A stretch of 64,000 bases of DNA, taken from positions 29,139,427 to 29,203,426 of the forward strand of contig OX578283.1 of the NCBI GenBank assembly GCA_951217055.1. Direction: 5' to 3'. This document shows positions 50,195 through 63,294 of this stretch, piece after piece. Position numbers and translations under genes: made by a program. How positions within the stretch are numbered: the stretch's first letter is position 1; each line of letters starts with the position of its first letter. Source of the DNA: Gerris lacustris (Eukaryota > Arthropoda > Insecta > Hemiptera > Gerridae). Below the pieces are notes generated by a model. It saw nothing but the letters and a program-made list of their open reading frames with translations, did no database searches and had not been told where the DNA came from.

Positions 50195-53100
50195 TTCCTA
50201 CACAGAATTTTTTAAAGATAACATCAAGTATTTGATCAGTGGAAACGTGCCCAGTTATTTTGCCTAATGAGTACAGAGCTTGTCTCAAGTGATGAGCAAG
50301 TAAGTCTGGTTCCTCAGTGAATAAAGAGGTTTCTAAACTTGTGATAACTTCGTTTAAACAATGCCTGTGTCTAACTTGGTTACATATTCCATCTTCCATA
50401 TCTCCTCTTCCACACCTGTAACAAAATAATAAATGTTAAACGTTGAAGAGGTAAATAGATGAAGTGGCTATTTATTGTTTTAAGAGAAATTTCATTACTA
50501 CTACTCGAATTACAAATTTCTAGATTTTCCCAATCATGCAGAACTTATTGATCATAATATTAGTCACACCAATAACCTAGGCCAAATTTTACTAGCGTCC
50601 CCCCCCCCACATTGTTTTTTTTATCCTAGTTTTTATGAACTATAGAAGTTCTATAATTAGGTTTACTTGGATTTTTTTTACAAAACCGTATGTTAAGTTA
50701 ATATTCGTAGGCCTAACTTAACTTAACTAATGTCAAAATAGTATAATAAACTATAATGAATTGGAAGATTTTTTTTAACTCTTGAAATAGTTTATAAAAT
50801 TGTTTTTACGCACTACATAATATATGGTTAGGTATTTATAAATAGGCCGATAGAACTCACACATTTTATTGAATTTTATTTATTTGTAGAACCTTTTTTA
50901 AAAACTTATAAAAATAAAATGTATAGCTCAGGAGATAGCGTGCAAAAGAGTGATTGACTACATCAAGTTAATCTTTTGGTACCTCTAAAATATATGTGGC
51001 CGGCTAAGTTCGTCTGCCCGTACATAAGCTCGTCACCTGGTAATAGGCATTTGAAAAAAAATAAAAAAAACTATGAAGAGCGGCCATTTTGGTGAAAAAT
51101 GTGATTTTAATGATCCTGAGTACAAACCCAGTTAGTAGACCAAAAATCAAGATGATGTTAGCTTGTTACTTGATAGGTGACCACTCTTATTTGGAGTAGT
51201 AATTGAATAATTAACCACCAAGTGACAAGCTAATATCAACTTGATATTTGGTCTTTTAATAACTTAGTACTCAGGATCATACTCATATTCAAGAAATACT
51301 CCTTAGAATATACTGTGTCAAAGTAGAAATATACCAAAGTCAAAGGCGCTGAGCGGCAAGCCATATCAATGTATTGCCCATATCTGCGGCCCCCCCCCCC
51401 CCCTAAGCCCGCGGCCCTAGGCCACGGCCTAGTCGTAAATCCGGCACTGCCAAGAACTCTCTTCAATCTTTCAGAACTTCTATAGTTTCAGCTTAGCAGC
51501 TTATCTTTATATTATTTCAATAGTCAGCGTTCAATGACCATAAGTTTAAGTTATTATTATTACCCGATGTAGCGTACCTGGTTTTTCGAGAAAGAATATG
51601 AAATGAAAAAGTATCCATAAATAATGCAACTTTTATATTGATACAGGAAACACTTTAATTATATATACATTATATATTTGTCAGTTTTTCCATTTCTATA
51701 CATGATGCCCCAGATACGCTACATCGACCAGCTACTTTCTTTGGGTACAATTTTTCTGAAAGTATTCAAACAAACATCCTAAATACCTACTTACAAGATT
51801 TGTAAATTTGAAGTTAGCACGTCCAGTAGTTTATCTACGCCATATTCATCCTTACAGGAAATCATTACATCACAAAGGTCATCAAATTCATCTTTGTTAG
51901 CTAAAAGATCAACTTTATTAAGTATTATCAAACATTTTTTCCGTATATTCTCCAAATACTCTTCATTTGATAAATGGCTACTAAGCTGTGATATAAATTC
52001 ACTTATTCCTATTTTTTTACAATAATCGATTAAGGTTTGATTTGGAGATTTATCGGGATCAAGGTGTGAAGGATCTATAACAATTAAGATTAGATCTGCT
52101 GATTTGGCAGCATTCATTGCTCTTGAGATGCCTTCGATTTCAACTGGATCAGATGTAATATCTTTATCGTTACTATCTTGAGTTGATATCCCATCAGTTT
52201 TCCATCGCCTAAGACCAGCAGTGTCTTTTACAACAAGAGGATATCCTCCTATATCAAGAGCACTTGTAACAATATCTCTAGTTGTTCCGGCTATGGGACT
52301 CACTATCGCTTCTTCTTTCCTGTAAAAATAAAGGAAAATATTTCAATATAAAGAGATAAGAACATATAAGGATGGTATAATGAATGATAGAGCAGACCAC
52401 CAAAAAATTCTTTAAAACATCATGCGATATTTAGAAAGACATTCTTAAATAGAGATAAACAATCTGAAACCAATATTATTGACAATATACGGAAACTTTT
52501 AAGACATCTTGTAAGTAAACCCTGGTCATGTACATCAATATTTTAATTATTATTATTTTTAGAGACATACAGTTTTATTTAATTTGATTAAATTTTGAAA
52601 GAAGTTGTTTTTAATCCTCCTCGTGCATCTGGGAGAGTATTTTTAAAAAGGATGTAATAATATCTACCACAAAAAGCAGCGTTGAAAAAAAAAAAAAAAA
52701 AAAGAAAAATGCAACACATTTCCTTTGAATTTTCACAAAATGATTATAATTACATTTCTAACACTGTAATATAACAAGAGTTCTAACCTACACAGTATAT
52801 TAAGTAGGCTGCTTTTCCCTACATTGGGAGCTCCAAGAATCACAGTCTGAACACCATCTCTAAGTCTTTCACCTCTTCGACCATCCACCATGTGTTTCTA
52901 TTCAATCACAAAATTAATTTCAATAAATTAGTTATAGATAGTAACAAACTATTGTTAGCATTTTGATTATTGTTAGTTAGTGATTTTAACCAGGTTTACA
53001 AAAATACTACGGGCCATAATTTATATAACTTTGAAAATATATAATTTGTTGGATGCTGAATAATATTCAGGTAAAAAAGTATTATTCGAATAGAAGGACT

Positions 53101-56100
53101 AACATTAAATAAAAAGTAATAAAAAATAAATATATTACCTACTCTAACAGATTGTAAGAGTTCCTTAATAGAACCCTTTGTCTCTTCAACTAGATCGTCC
53201 TCAATGTTTTCGGATTCACTGAAATCAATGTAAGCTTCAATTTGAGCTACACTCTGAAACAGTATGTTATCAAAATAGAAATCTAGCAATAACAAAACTA
53301 AAAGTTCAAACTTTTATATTTAGTATTAGACTAATTTATAAGACATAAGACAAAATAAATGTATTATAAATAATATTTATAATTTTGTTTTTAATGACTA
53401 TAGATATAATAAATAATTAGAGTTACGAGTATTATACTACATGGTATATTTGATATTGTCTGAAGGCCTCACTTGGTAATAAACTGTTTCAATTCACCAT
53501 TTCTTATATGTAATACAGCTTGTCTCCTGATAGCAATGGATATCAGAGATGGGAAAATAAGGCATGTTATACAAAAATCGCTAAGATTATTATTAGAGAA
53601 AGAATCTTCACGCAACTAACTCATGGAATCTCAAATAATATTTGTGTTTGGACTTTTATTACATGGTAGAGCGCCTTAAAATTCTCACCTACACTGATTA
53701 TATCACTAAACATTACTTTGGCACTTCTTTAGAGTGTTAATCCCTTTATAAAAATAAAAACAGAGGGGAGTAACAATCTAAAGAAGGTGTACGGAATGTT
53801 CTTCTTTAGACTGTTACTCCCCTTATAAAACAGATGAGTGATATTCCTTTGTCCAAAAGTACATTGGACTAAACATTCCTTTATCTTAATAGTTATTAAG
53901 TCAAAGTCATTTATATTCTAAAATAAACAGAGGGGAGTAAAAATCTAAAGAAGTACCATTACTTTAATAACCTTCTAATAGACACAACACTAAAGCCTTG
54001 TCCACACTAGTAGACATGTTGCGCGATTTTGGTCTGAGACATGTCTAGCGATTTGTTATATTTTGCAATGATCAAACAGATTATTCGTGAGTATTAACTT
54101 TGCTCACAGAGAGTAAAGTGAAGGAATATTTCCTTTAAGAAAAGTGATTTTGGATTGTTTATAAATAGAATAAGCCTCACCTTGGTGAGTGAATCTCTCC
54201 AAGAATTATAGACACGTGAAAGTGCACCATCCATCTGATTGACGGCTTGTTTTCTTTGGGCCTCAGTTTCAGCTTCTATTAGATCAGCTAAACCTTCCAC
54301 TTCCGTTAAATCTAACTTTCCAGAATAGAATGCTCGTTTAGTAAATTCACCTGTAAAATGTACGAAACAGTTAGATGTTTTCAAATGTTTATTAACTCAC
54401 TTATTCTGTTCCTCCTCTAGCTCTCAATGTAGAGGATGCACAAAGTTGACACCATTGCAGCCTATCTGAGGCCACTGTCCTTCCAAAATTTTCATTAATT
54501 TGTTAATTAAATATTTTCATTTGATTCTGCTTAAATAGTAAAACACAAATAAATTATTATTCTTATTGAAGATAAATAAATAAATATTAAACCTGCCAGA
54601 GATTTTTTAATCTGTCTTCCTTCTTCATTAGATAACTGAACAATTTTTATCTTAAATATGATTTTCACTCATTCTTTTTAAGTACTAAAATCATTTCTTT
54701 ACAAAATATTATACATTTTAAAGCCAAATTTCTAACTATTGGGCCAATACTCACAAGGCATAATTAAACCTTAATGTACAAATCATTACATGCATTAAAT
54801 CATTGCATCATTAGATTCTCTAAACTCGTTTAGAGGCTAACAATTTATAAACTGTACATAGTAGATATACATATACAGTAAACCTCACTGTAACAGACCC
54901 TTTCATAGCGGACGTCGCATTTAGATATAGCAGATGAATAAAGTTTTTCTATGAAATTCCACGATTTGCTGCCTAACAAGGCTCTGCATCCGATTCTGGT
55001 TTGTTAATACATATTCTGCAAAAATGACTTATTAAACCTATGTTTAAGGACATCTTTTATTTGCTGTGTATTCAAAACTTGACTACTGTACTTTCATATT
55101 TAACAACATTAACTAGTGTACTTTTATTGATGTACACCACAACCCTTTAGCATTATTATTTGAAATAATTATTTCTAATATAACAGACATTCATAATAAC
55201 GGACATTCTCTTTAACGGACTATAAGTCCGTTAAAGAGAGGTACTACAGTACTACAAAATAATTGTTTTCAAATACAATTTTTCTTGTGGACAGGGAATC
55301 ATAAAAGTGTTTCTTATAAATAAACTGTTGTTACTCTTTTAAATAATAAAAAAGTAGTTTTACAATATTTTGTAATGGTTTTAAAAAATACTCTCAATAT
55401 TTTTTCCTTGCTGATCAGAACTACACTGACAAAGTTAAACTCCTGGTCAATCACCATTAATATTTTAACTCATAAGAAATTTTTCACAAATTTCAAAAAA
55501 GTAAAATCATTTGCTACAATTTATAAAAATATAGGGGGAAAAAATCAATGATATTGATAAGGCAGCAGTGCTGTAATAATCCACTTCCAAATAACACAGT
55601 ATATATCTATCAATGTAGAAACAAGGATCAGTGAATTTTATAAAGATTTAGGGCTAGTATTGAGAATTAATAATGAACATAAAACTAGTATTTCTAAAAT
55701 TAAACATAACATGATACTCAAGGGGAAAAAAATCAATGATATTGATAAGGCAGCAGTGCTGTAATAATCCACTTCAAAATAACACAGTATATATCTATCA
55801 ATGTAGAAACTTTTTATGATAATTCATAAAAAGTTTTTAAAACTCATGACTCCATATTTATCTTCTTATGGATCCAGTTCATGATAATGAAATAGCTCCC
55901 AGTTTGATTCAGAGCTTTGATCATATTAACTTAAGAAGATATCTTAAGGCCGGGATACACTTGAGCATTCGCCCCGAACGAGCATGCATTTCCTTTCGGC
56001 TCGCCCTATCCATATGTAAGCAATTCAGGGTGAATGCATGCTCATTTAGGGTGAATGCTGTAGTGTAGCCCCGCCTTTAAAGCAGATTAAACCATTCCTA

Positions 56101-59100
56101 TAAATACGGGGGGCCTGGGTGGCTCGGAGGCTAAAGCGCTTGCCGTGCAATAACGCAAGTTAAGAAGCATCAAGCCGGGTCAGAAGGTGACCGCAGCTCT
56201 GGGTTCAATTCCCGGACCAGGCCCCCCGCTCAATGTCCACCCAGCATTGTTTAAACAAATGGGAAGCTCCTCGAAAGAGTGGCTCCACCACGTTTCGGCC
56301 TGGAAACCATGATGATGACACTGCTGGTTGTATTACAACCAGGAGGGGAGTCATGGTTAACGACCATATCTTCAAAGGAGTATGAAGTTTTCGGTCCCTA
56401 ACCCAGGTTTGTTCAATGGGCCCACCTAAGTGGCCTGCGTCTTTGGGTGTAAAAGCCCCCCGGAATATAAAGAAAAAAAAACCTATAAATACACTGACAC
56501 TGTATGCTCATGCTGATTGTACACTTGATATACTTTACCCAATAATAGAACCATAAGATATTTCTCAGCTCCTTTTAAGTTATTAAAACAAACAACAGAT
56601 AAATAAATTTTACCAGGTAAAGCAGGTCTGAAGTTGTTGATTTCTGATAATGTTCTCAGAACAGCAGCTATGACAGCTTTGCCCCCATGGATTTGAAGTT
56701 CACAACAATCCTCTCCTGTAAAACTCTTAGGACCTAACAAAAATAATGATTATCAATTTAGAGACAAATAATAATTTATTTACCAAAATAAAATAAAATA
56801 TTAAACCTACACAATGAAAAAATTTTTTTTTTATAGTTATAGCTTAAGACTGTGAATAAATAACAGCCCAAGATTTAAAAACTGGTACCCTTTCCCTGCT
56901 TATGTTCTGGTCATATGATGTAGTTATCCCTGTACATATCGTTATCTCGTCATATAAATGTAGTAGCACAATGCTAATGCTAGGTAATTTTTTGTGCAAA
57001 AAAATTGCTTTCAGCGTGGTTGATGAGATATCGCGTCATGTTATTTCTTCTTGTTTAGAATGGCGTTGTGAGTGTCAGGGACTTTTTTCCACATACTTTG
57101 TAGTAGTAATCTCTAATGATTATTTATGCTATTGCTGAGTTCTTCACGTGGCCTTTAGATGACACCTCCATGATTTTATTTATACAACATAGAATTCTAG
57201 TAGAACTGCCTATCATTTGAGGTAAATCCTTAATAGAAATTCAGCCACTCGATATATGGAGGCTTATGGTTTTTTTACCCTTCTCAAACTAACCCCCTCA
57301 CTATTTTACTAAACCTTATGTATATTACTAATAATTATTCTATAAATTTTAAACATAATGGGCAAATAATTTTACTTGATATAATGTGTGGCAATCAGTA
57401 TGTTATAAAAACATATTTTAAATTAAGTGAATATGAATGCTCACCAAATTTCATACACAATAATATTTAAGAAATCCAATGACTGATTATCATATCAGCT
57501 ATTAGTATTACAGTAGAACCTCGATTATCCGTCTCCCGATTTACCGTCTTTCTCGCTTAACCGTCAGGCCACACGCCATTGCGCACCCCACTTTCTTTGA
57601 CCTTCGACTCGGTTCTCCCATACTTTCGGCAGCCAAAAAAGCTCGAAGTATGTGAAAACAAAAAAAAATAACAGACTTCTTCCATCAAAAAAATATGTAA
57701 ATTTATTATTTATTAAAATAAACATCAATTTGTTAATAAAATAACAATTCGTTTTTTAATAAATTAAAAATATCCCCCTTTTTCGCTTAACCGTCTTTTC
57801 AATTATCCGTCAAGGCTCTGGTCCCGTGCCTGACGGTTAATCGAGGTGCTACTGTACTAACTTAGTCAATAAGAGGCAAGTAAAAACACCTTCTTCGAGG
57901 ATTTTGTAAGCAATACATTATTGATAATCAGTTACCTGGAAACCATAAGACTAGAGCATGATCTAACACTTTTTGATCTTGAGGACTCCTGATCTTCCTC
58001 AAGCTTACTCTTCTAGGTTCAGGAAGCACCCTGAAACCAGCCATCTTTAACAAAACCTCCCTTGAATCTGGACCAGAGATACGAACAACTGCTACTCCAC
58101 ACTTTCCAAAACCTGATTAATAAAAAAATTAAAATCACCAACAAACAAGGATGTTTATCGACATCTCCATAGCCACTTATTGATGGTCTTACTTTATTTT
58201 CCACGTATGAATGGGTAGAGTGAAGGAAAATATTGAAATATCAAAGGTTTCAATACTAAAATAAATGTTGTTAAAAAAAGAAGATCACTATTACATGGAG
58301 AAAAATTCTATTATAGTTTAACTCAAGTTTTTCCATGTTTGTATTCTAAAAAATTATCTTACTCTGTTCTGATTTGACTTCTCTCCAACAAATTTATCCT
58401 CCTCACAGCTCACCTATAAAATTACCAACAATATATGAGGAGCCTAGTATCAAAGACGGACATTCGACATTTTTTCCGAATTTCAGTTATCGATTGTTTC
58501 TTATAGATTTGTGCCTGCTGCATCAGATCTTGCTATCCATTTGCATCAAAAACGACCAGAAAATGGGTAAAAAAAAAATATTTGTAGTTTTGTTTCAAAT
58601 TCGGACAAGTCAACACACTTTTGCTTCAAAAGTGGACATAACTGAAACAGCCAATCACGAGGCAGCATTTTACTAACTCGTTCCTTTGATGCACTGCGGG
58701 CTTTAGCATCTGAATACCTACTCCTACCATTTTGTCATACATGTTTAGAAAAATGATACCCCGAGGGGAAATCGAGAAATCAATTTTAGCTCTATATTTG
58801 GGGGCACTACCCCCTAAGAACTCTGAAAAAAAAATATTATTTCTCCAATATTATTACTCTAACCATTATATTCAACGTCATTTTGCATCAAAAACGGACA
58901 CAACAAGGGAAACAAAAAAGGGATCCAGCCGCTTTACTTATCTTTTTCATGTCATCATCAGTGCAAAACATGAAACATGTCAGGAGTCAGGATTCGAACT
59001 CATCATTTGTGTGTGTTTCGAGCTTGGTATCAGGTGGAGTTACAAGTACGCTAACCCCTCAGGCTACACCAGTCCCATCAATATTCAATTTAAAGGCAAA

Positions 59101-59631
59101 GGGAAATAATTTTTGATTAAATCCACAGAGCATAAGACATTTACTCAGGAGAGATTATATTCCTTTGTATAAAGAACTGTTAGATAAAGAGATATCATCC
59201 CTCCTGTATATAAAAGTGTTAAAGCCCCTTTGAAATAACACTTTATTAGACTAAGGGATATTGTGGTTCTTTATATAAGACTATCCTCAAAATTGTGCAG
59301 AATTACCTTAAAAAGTAGTCATTTTTACTATTATTTTTTATAAATACACATAGCTTTGATATCTTAGCTTCACATAGCTTCTTCTTTAGCTTGGTATCCC
59401 TCTAGGTATTAAAAACAAGAACGAAGAAAGGAACCTAAGATTATACCTAATTAGAAATTAGATGATCGGAAGTAAATGTCTCTAATCTAATATTATAATT
59501 ATATCTAAAATAATATTACATTTTATGATGATTGACTTACCAGATGAAAGTGCGAATATGGTTGACGTTTTGTTGGCATTGTGTATTTTCGAAATTAAAG
59601 TTACATTGTACTTAAACAATCTTGCAAACAT
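50190..59631 (-). CDS. GTPBP3: GTPBP3/MnmE mitochondrial tRNA modification GTPase, 8 coding exons, 509 aa
   Basis: Works with MTO1 in mitochondria to install the 5-taurinomethyl group on wobble U34 of tRNAs (family knowledge). Exons: 59631-59541, 58112-57936, 56733-56614, 54350-54181, 53253-53143, 52897-52788, 52319-51795, 50415-50190; all GT-AG, phases close, 1530 nt. Residues 1-27 form a basic, acid-free mitochondrial leader. The N-terminal folate-binding domain carries GVAVVRISG and [15 protein letters not shown]; the helical domain starts GEFTKRAF. G motifs: G1 GAPNVGKS at 245-252, G2 AGTTRD at 270-275, G3 DTAG at 292-295, G4 NKVD at 394-397. The C-terminus is FCVGK, the conserved MnmE CxGK tail. 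Length is near human GTPBP3. After DTAGLR there is an insertion of roughly 16 residues relative to the bacterial form. The introns hold a SINE and several MITEs. Confidence 0.96.
51110..51280. repeat. Inverted repeat with arms of about 67 bp in a GTPBP3 intron
   Basis: ATGATCCTGAGTAC begins the left arm and GTACTCAGGATCAT ends the right arm. Within, TTAGCTTGTTACTTG pairs with CAAGTGACAAGCTAA. About 85% match with a 33-bp loop; a palindromic MITE or foldback is likely. Confidence 0.75.
51350..51448 (-). mobile_element. hAT-type MITE end, 5' part only
   Basis: Minus strand starts CAGTGCCGGATTTACGACTA and continues through AGGCC-type strings and a G run, a common arthropod hAT MITE terminus. 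The opposite end was not found. Confidence 0.5.
53710..53975. mobile_element. MITE relative of 45558-45816 in a GTPBP3 intron
   Basis: Left GGCACTTCTTTAGAGTGTTA and right (complement) TGGTACTTCTTTAGATTTTT are inverted. An extra inverted pair (GGGGAGTAACAATCTAAAGA at 53767 and TCTTTAGACTGTTACTCCCC at 53804) suggests an internal rearrangement or a nested copy. Confidence 0.65.
54876..55252. mobile_element. pogo/Tigger-type MITE in a GTPBP3 intron
   Basis: Left end CAGTAAACCTCACTGTAACA after TA; right end has CGTTAAAGAGAGGTACTACA. A perfect palindrome CTCTTTAACGGACT/AGTCCGTTAAAGAG lies at 55207-55237. Borders at the right are approximate. Confidence 0.65.
55947..56076. mobile_element. 130-bp palindromic MITE, PIF/Harbinger-like, copy 2
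   Basis: Same length and ends as 16917-17046 (GGGATACACTTGAGCATTCG and complement-type GTGTAGCCCCGCCT). Flanked by TTA at 55944-55946 and 56077-56079. The two copies carry different TWA duplications, so they are independent insertions. Confidence 0.88.
56108..56481 (+). mobile_element. tRNA-derived SINE with exact 11-bp TSD
   Basis: The head is tRNA-like: a 7-bp acceptor stem GGGGGCC/GGCCCCC, an A-box-like TGGCTCGGAGGC and a B-box-like GGTTCAATTCCC, with a long variable region of the Leu/Ser class. An unrelated body of about 255 bp follows and ends in a short A-rich tail. CCTATAAATAC flanks both sides (56097-56107 and 56482-56492). Located in a GTPBP3 intron, antisense to the gene. Confidence 0.92.
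57511..57854. mobile_element. pogo/Tigger-type MITE, 344 bp, TA duplication
   Basis: CAGTAGAACCTCGATTATCC at the left and TTAATCGAGGTGCTACTG at the right are inverted repeats; TA on both sides. Inside, CTTAACCGTC occurs near both ends. No coding capacity. It lies in a GTPBP3 intron. Confidence 0.88.
58745..58830 (-). repeat. Shared module of the 2850/21858 repeat family
   Basis: Complement contains GGGGGTAGTGCCCCCAAATA, AGAGCTAAAATTGATTT and a CGATTTCCCC-CGGGGTAT string, matching 3255-3345. The flanks do not match the other copies. Confidence 0.7.
58985..59085 (-). ncRNA. tRNA-like SINE head, minus strand
   Basis: Minus strand reads GGTGTAGCCTGAGGGGTTAG (A box) and later GAGTTCGAATCC (B box) at roughly tRNA spacing. 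The downstream minus-strand sequence runs into the 58745-58830 module shared with the repeats at 2850 and 21858, so that module may be part of this retroposon or a neighbour. Confidence 0.55.
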
Positions 59632-62600
59632 CTTAGATCTAAAGCTAATTAATTACCAAATATAATATCATTTAATCTCGTAAGCATCAAAACAGCAACA
59701 AATATTCGATGAAAGAGAATCGATTACCAAAAAAGAAACTAGAACATAAGCACAGATGCAAACTACTAACACAGATCAAATTTAGTGAACAGTCAAATGA
59801 GAAATATAAAAGAGTGTACTAGCAATAAATAAGTAGAATAAGTCAATAATAGAAGTTATAAGTATACAAATATTAAAGATAAACAACAGTTAACCGGCAT
59901 AACAATAACAGATAAAGATAAGACATTTCAATTTTGCTTTTCTTATCAGTAGTCAGTGTTGTTGTAAGCTTGTAGTGTTCATGTTCATCCCTTGCCGTTT
60001 GGCTCGAAGTTCAAAATTCAGAACCGTTGCCGTTAAATAAAATAAATAATGCCTGCTTTACAACTACATACACTATATGTGTACTTATTACCATTATTTA
60101 CTCGCTTACACGTGATTTGACATTTGATTTGTACAAGAATGTACGGCTATTTCGAAAATCGTTGATTTAAGTTCTAAGCCTCTCCATACTTCACTGTTTT
60201 GCATTACACCTTTGATCTGACTTGCTTTTATTTCGCCGGAATTCTTTTTGTTCTAAAACACAAGAAATAAATAACTAGCATTAATCGATTAAATTAGGTA
60301 CGGCTTTTTAAGAAGAAATGGAATCTCCTGAAATTAAAAAAAAATTAACGCATCCCTCCCCCTGCATTCTATTTATTAAAATCAAAACCCATGTCTGATA
60401 AATACTTTTGAAATACAGTAGTCTCGCTATTCCGGATTTGAAGGGACTGGGCACTGTCCGTATTACCGACACTCCGGATTAAACGAAATCAGATTTAAAA
60501 TTTATGTAAAATATTGTAAAACTAGCTTTAGTTATGTAAAACTATTAAAATCCATGTTAAAAGTGGACCTTAGGATCCACTTTTTAAACCTACTTAGAGG
60601 CCCGGAGTATAAATAATTAAGAACTGAGCTAGGAGAGAAGTCATAGTTGTTATAAGAATGTATCCTGATCTCGATTCTCGATGATATTTTCAGTTTTAAA
60701 TTTATTCCAAGAAAATGTAAGTAGTAAATTAATTTGTATATTTTGCGAAAGAGTGATTATCAAGAAACTTCATCACTGTTTCAATTTAGTTATTTTTCAA
60801 AGTAATCTATTAAATATATTTTTAAATTAATTTTACGAAGAATAATTGTATTGTCCATTTTTTTTAAATCTCACCTAATCAAAACAAAAACAATAATACA
60901 GGTTATAGATCTTTGTTTAGTCATAATTGCTTCAACTTTTAAAATGCGATGGATTATTTAATTATTTATTCCAGCTTCAAAAATTACTTAAATATATTTA
61001 AAAAAATTAATTTAAGATTAAGAACTTACATATTGTACATTATTCCTTAATACGATTTAGCTCAATGTTTTTATGGATATTTTGCGGAAGAGTGATTATC
61101 TAGTAACGTCATCACTGCTTCAATTTAGTTATTTTTCAACCACCGACGCGGCGCCATGCTATTACAGTGTCCGTTTTATTTTTTCCTTTCGGTCTTTTGC
61201 TAATTAATTTAAGTATTCAAAGTTAAATTTATTTGTTCGGTGATATAATTGCTACTAATGATATGTGTTTAGTGTTTATGTAAGTTATGAACAGTAACCT
61301 TTTATTTTCTGTTCGTTCTGCGACGATTTAATTGGCTGGTCGTTTCGATGACGACACATCTACCTGTTACCACTCAGCACAAAATACACGTTCAGTGAGT
61401 TGCAAGTTTATTTATTAAAATTCTAGTTTAGTTTTGTTTCATTTTAATGTGTCGATTAAACTGATCTGTTTAATTAAATATCATTAAAAACTAATAATAT
61501 GCAGTTGCTGCTTTAAGGTTATTTTCTGCTTACAATTATTCCTTTGAGTACGTAATAAGTTAATAATTTTTTACAAAATAAATTTCTAGGTTAGACAATT
61601 GTGGCTAAATTTTAAGGATTGCTATTTGCCAATCAGTGTCAATGTCCGAGAGTGTTAGTTATGTCCACATTGTTTATAACCATTACAAGCATCTAAGTTA
61701 CCTTCCCTATTCTTATTTATATTTATTTAAGATATAACATGATTAAAAAAGTATTGATATCTTTGGATCCTATGATTCTATGTTTAGGTGATCCTGCTAA
61801 CTTTTTTTAATCTTTCTCTACTGTACAATTCTGATTATTATAGCCTAACTATACGACAGTAATAATCCATGAGCTGTTGTAGGAACCTACATTCATATTC
61901 GTAGTATATTACCCTTTATTTCTACACTTTGCTCATTCTTATTCAGGTCTGTAGGGTATTAATAACTTCATTCAATACTTTTTTGGCTATATTTCACCTC
62001 ATTTGAGTCATGTTCAGGCCTAAAAGAAGATTGTTTAATTTTTCATATCTACATTAACTTACATCTTTATATAACATGTTGACATAACTTTTAAACAAAA
62101 TAAAATTTTATTTAAAAACATTTTGTAAAAACATCAAAACATATAGGGGAGGTTCCCTTACCATATAGTTATGTCTACCTTGGACATTTGCCTACCGCAC
62201 AATTCCAGGGGGAGAGGAACTTTCTTCTGCTTCTGTGGTATTATTTGTCAGGGCGCTCTGGAAAAACTATTTTAGCTACCTTCCCGCCTTCACCAGTTTA
62301 TCATATCAGTATTCTTAGCAAAAGAATTTAGGGTTGATTTAGGCGTCCAATTGCTACATTAACATATCATTATGAAAGTGTTTTGGATCCGATTCGTTTT
62401 TAAAACGATACATCTTCACACTTAAAAAAATACAGGGGTTCAAAATATTTTTTTTTCGATATCTCATAACGGTGACGCCGTGAATAAAACCTTCTTTAAT
62501 TTTACGTAATATGCCCGCGAATTTTATTAATTTCTTATTTAGAAGTTATTTAAACTTTTTACAGGTTCTTTATCTTTATAGTATTAACTTTTTCTGTAGG

Positions 62601-63280
62601 TTCTTTATAGTATTTTGCAGTTTTTTTTTTTTTTTTTTTTTAAAAAAAAGACACTGAAGCTCACGAAAACAAACAAAAGCGGAAAAGAGTAAAATAACCT
62701 GATATCTCGATAACCACCACGACTTGTTCATACGAGCGTTATGAATACGATCCCCCGTTCCGATCACGTATATTTGGTCGAGCGGATTTGAACCGATACG
62801 ATCCGTCTTTCTCCATTCACACAGCGTTTTGAACTAGCGGATCGTTTTCAAAAACCTTTCCAAAACGATGTGTGAACGTAGTAAATGTTAATTGAAATAT
62901 CCAAGGCAAGGAGACCTCCTCATAGTATACCTACTTAATTTTTACAATGTGAAAATAAGTTGTGTTAATGTAAATAATATATTATATTTATATTAAATGG
63001 AGATTAACCTTTTTACTCAACATAACAAAAAAATTGTTATTTGTAGTAATTTGTCTAAGGTAATATAATAAATGAGAGATTATTTGTAAGAATACATTTA
63101 ATAAATATCTCGTGTTCTTTTCTAAACATCTATTAAAATTGGTATCTATCTCTAGATATTAATTTACACCTAATTTGTGTTTTTTGTTGTTTTTTTTATA
63201 TCGAATGGGAAGGCATTTTTACTAGAGATGGGGTAAATATTATAGGGGAGAGAGCTCTTGTAAGTTACTGCATTACTAAT
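59632..63280. other. No gene recognised upstream of GTPBP3
   Basis: Should include the GTPBP3 promoter, near 59632-60250, but no element could be fixed. A pogo-type end (CAGTAGTCTCGCTATTCCGG) occurs at 60417 without a visible partner. A homopolymer T run lies at about 62621-62641. No coding signal. Confidence 0.5.
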
Positions 63281-63294
63281 ATTGGTGTGAGTTA

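Noticed and set aside
58374..59116. Plus-strand frames of 77-125 aa
   Set aside because: They lie over repeat modules and the minus-strand tRNA-like sequence; no protein family resemblance.
62385..62880. Repeated AAAACGAT strings suggesting a MITE
   Set aside because: The two occurrences are in direct, not inverted, orientation and no borders could be set.
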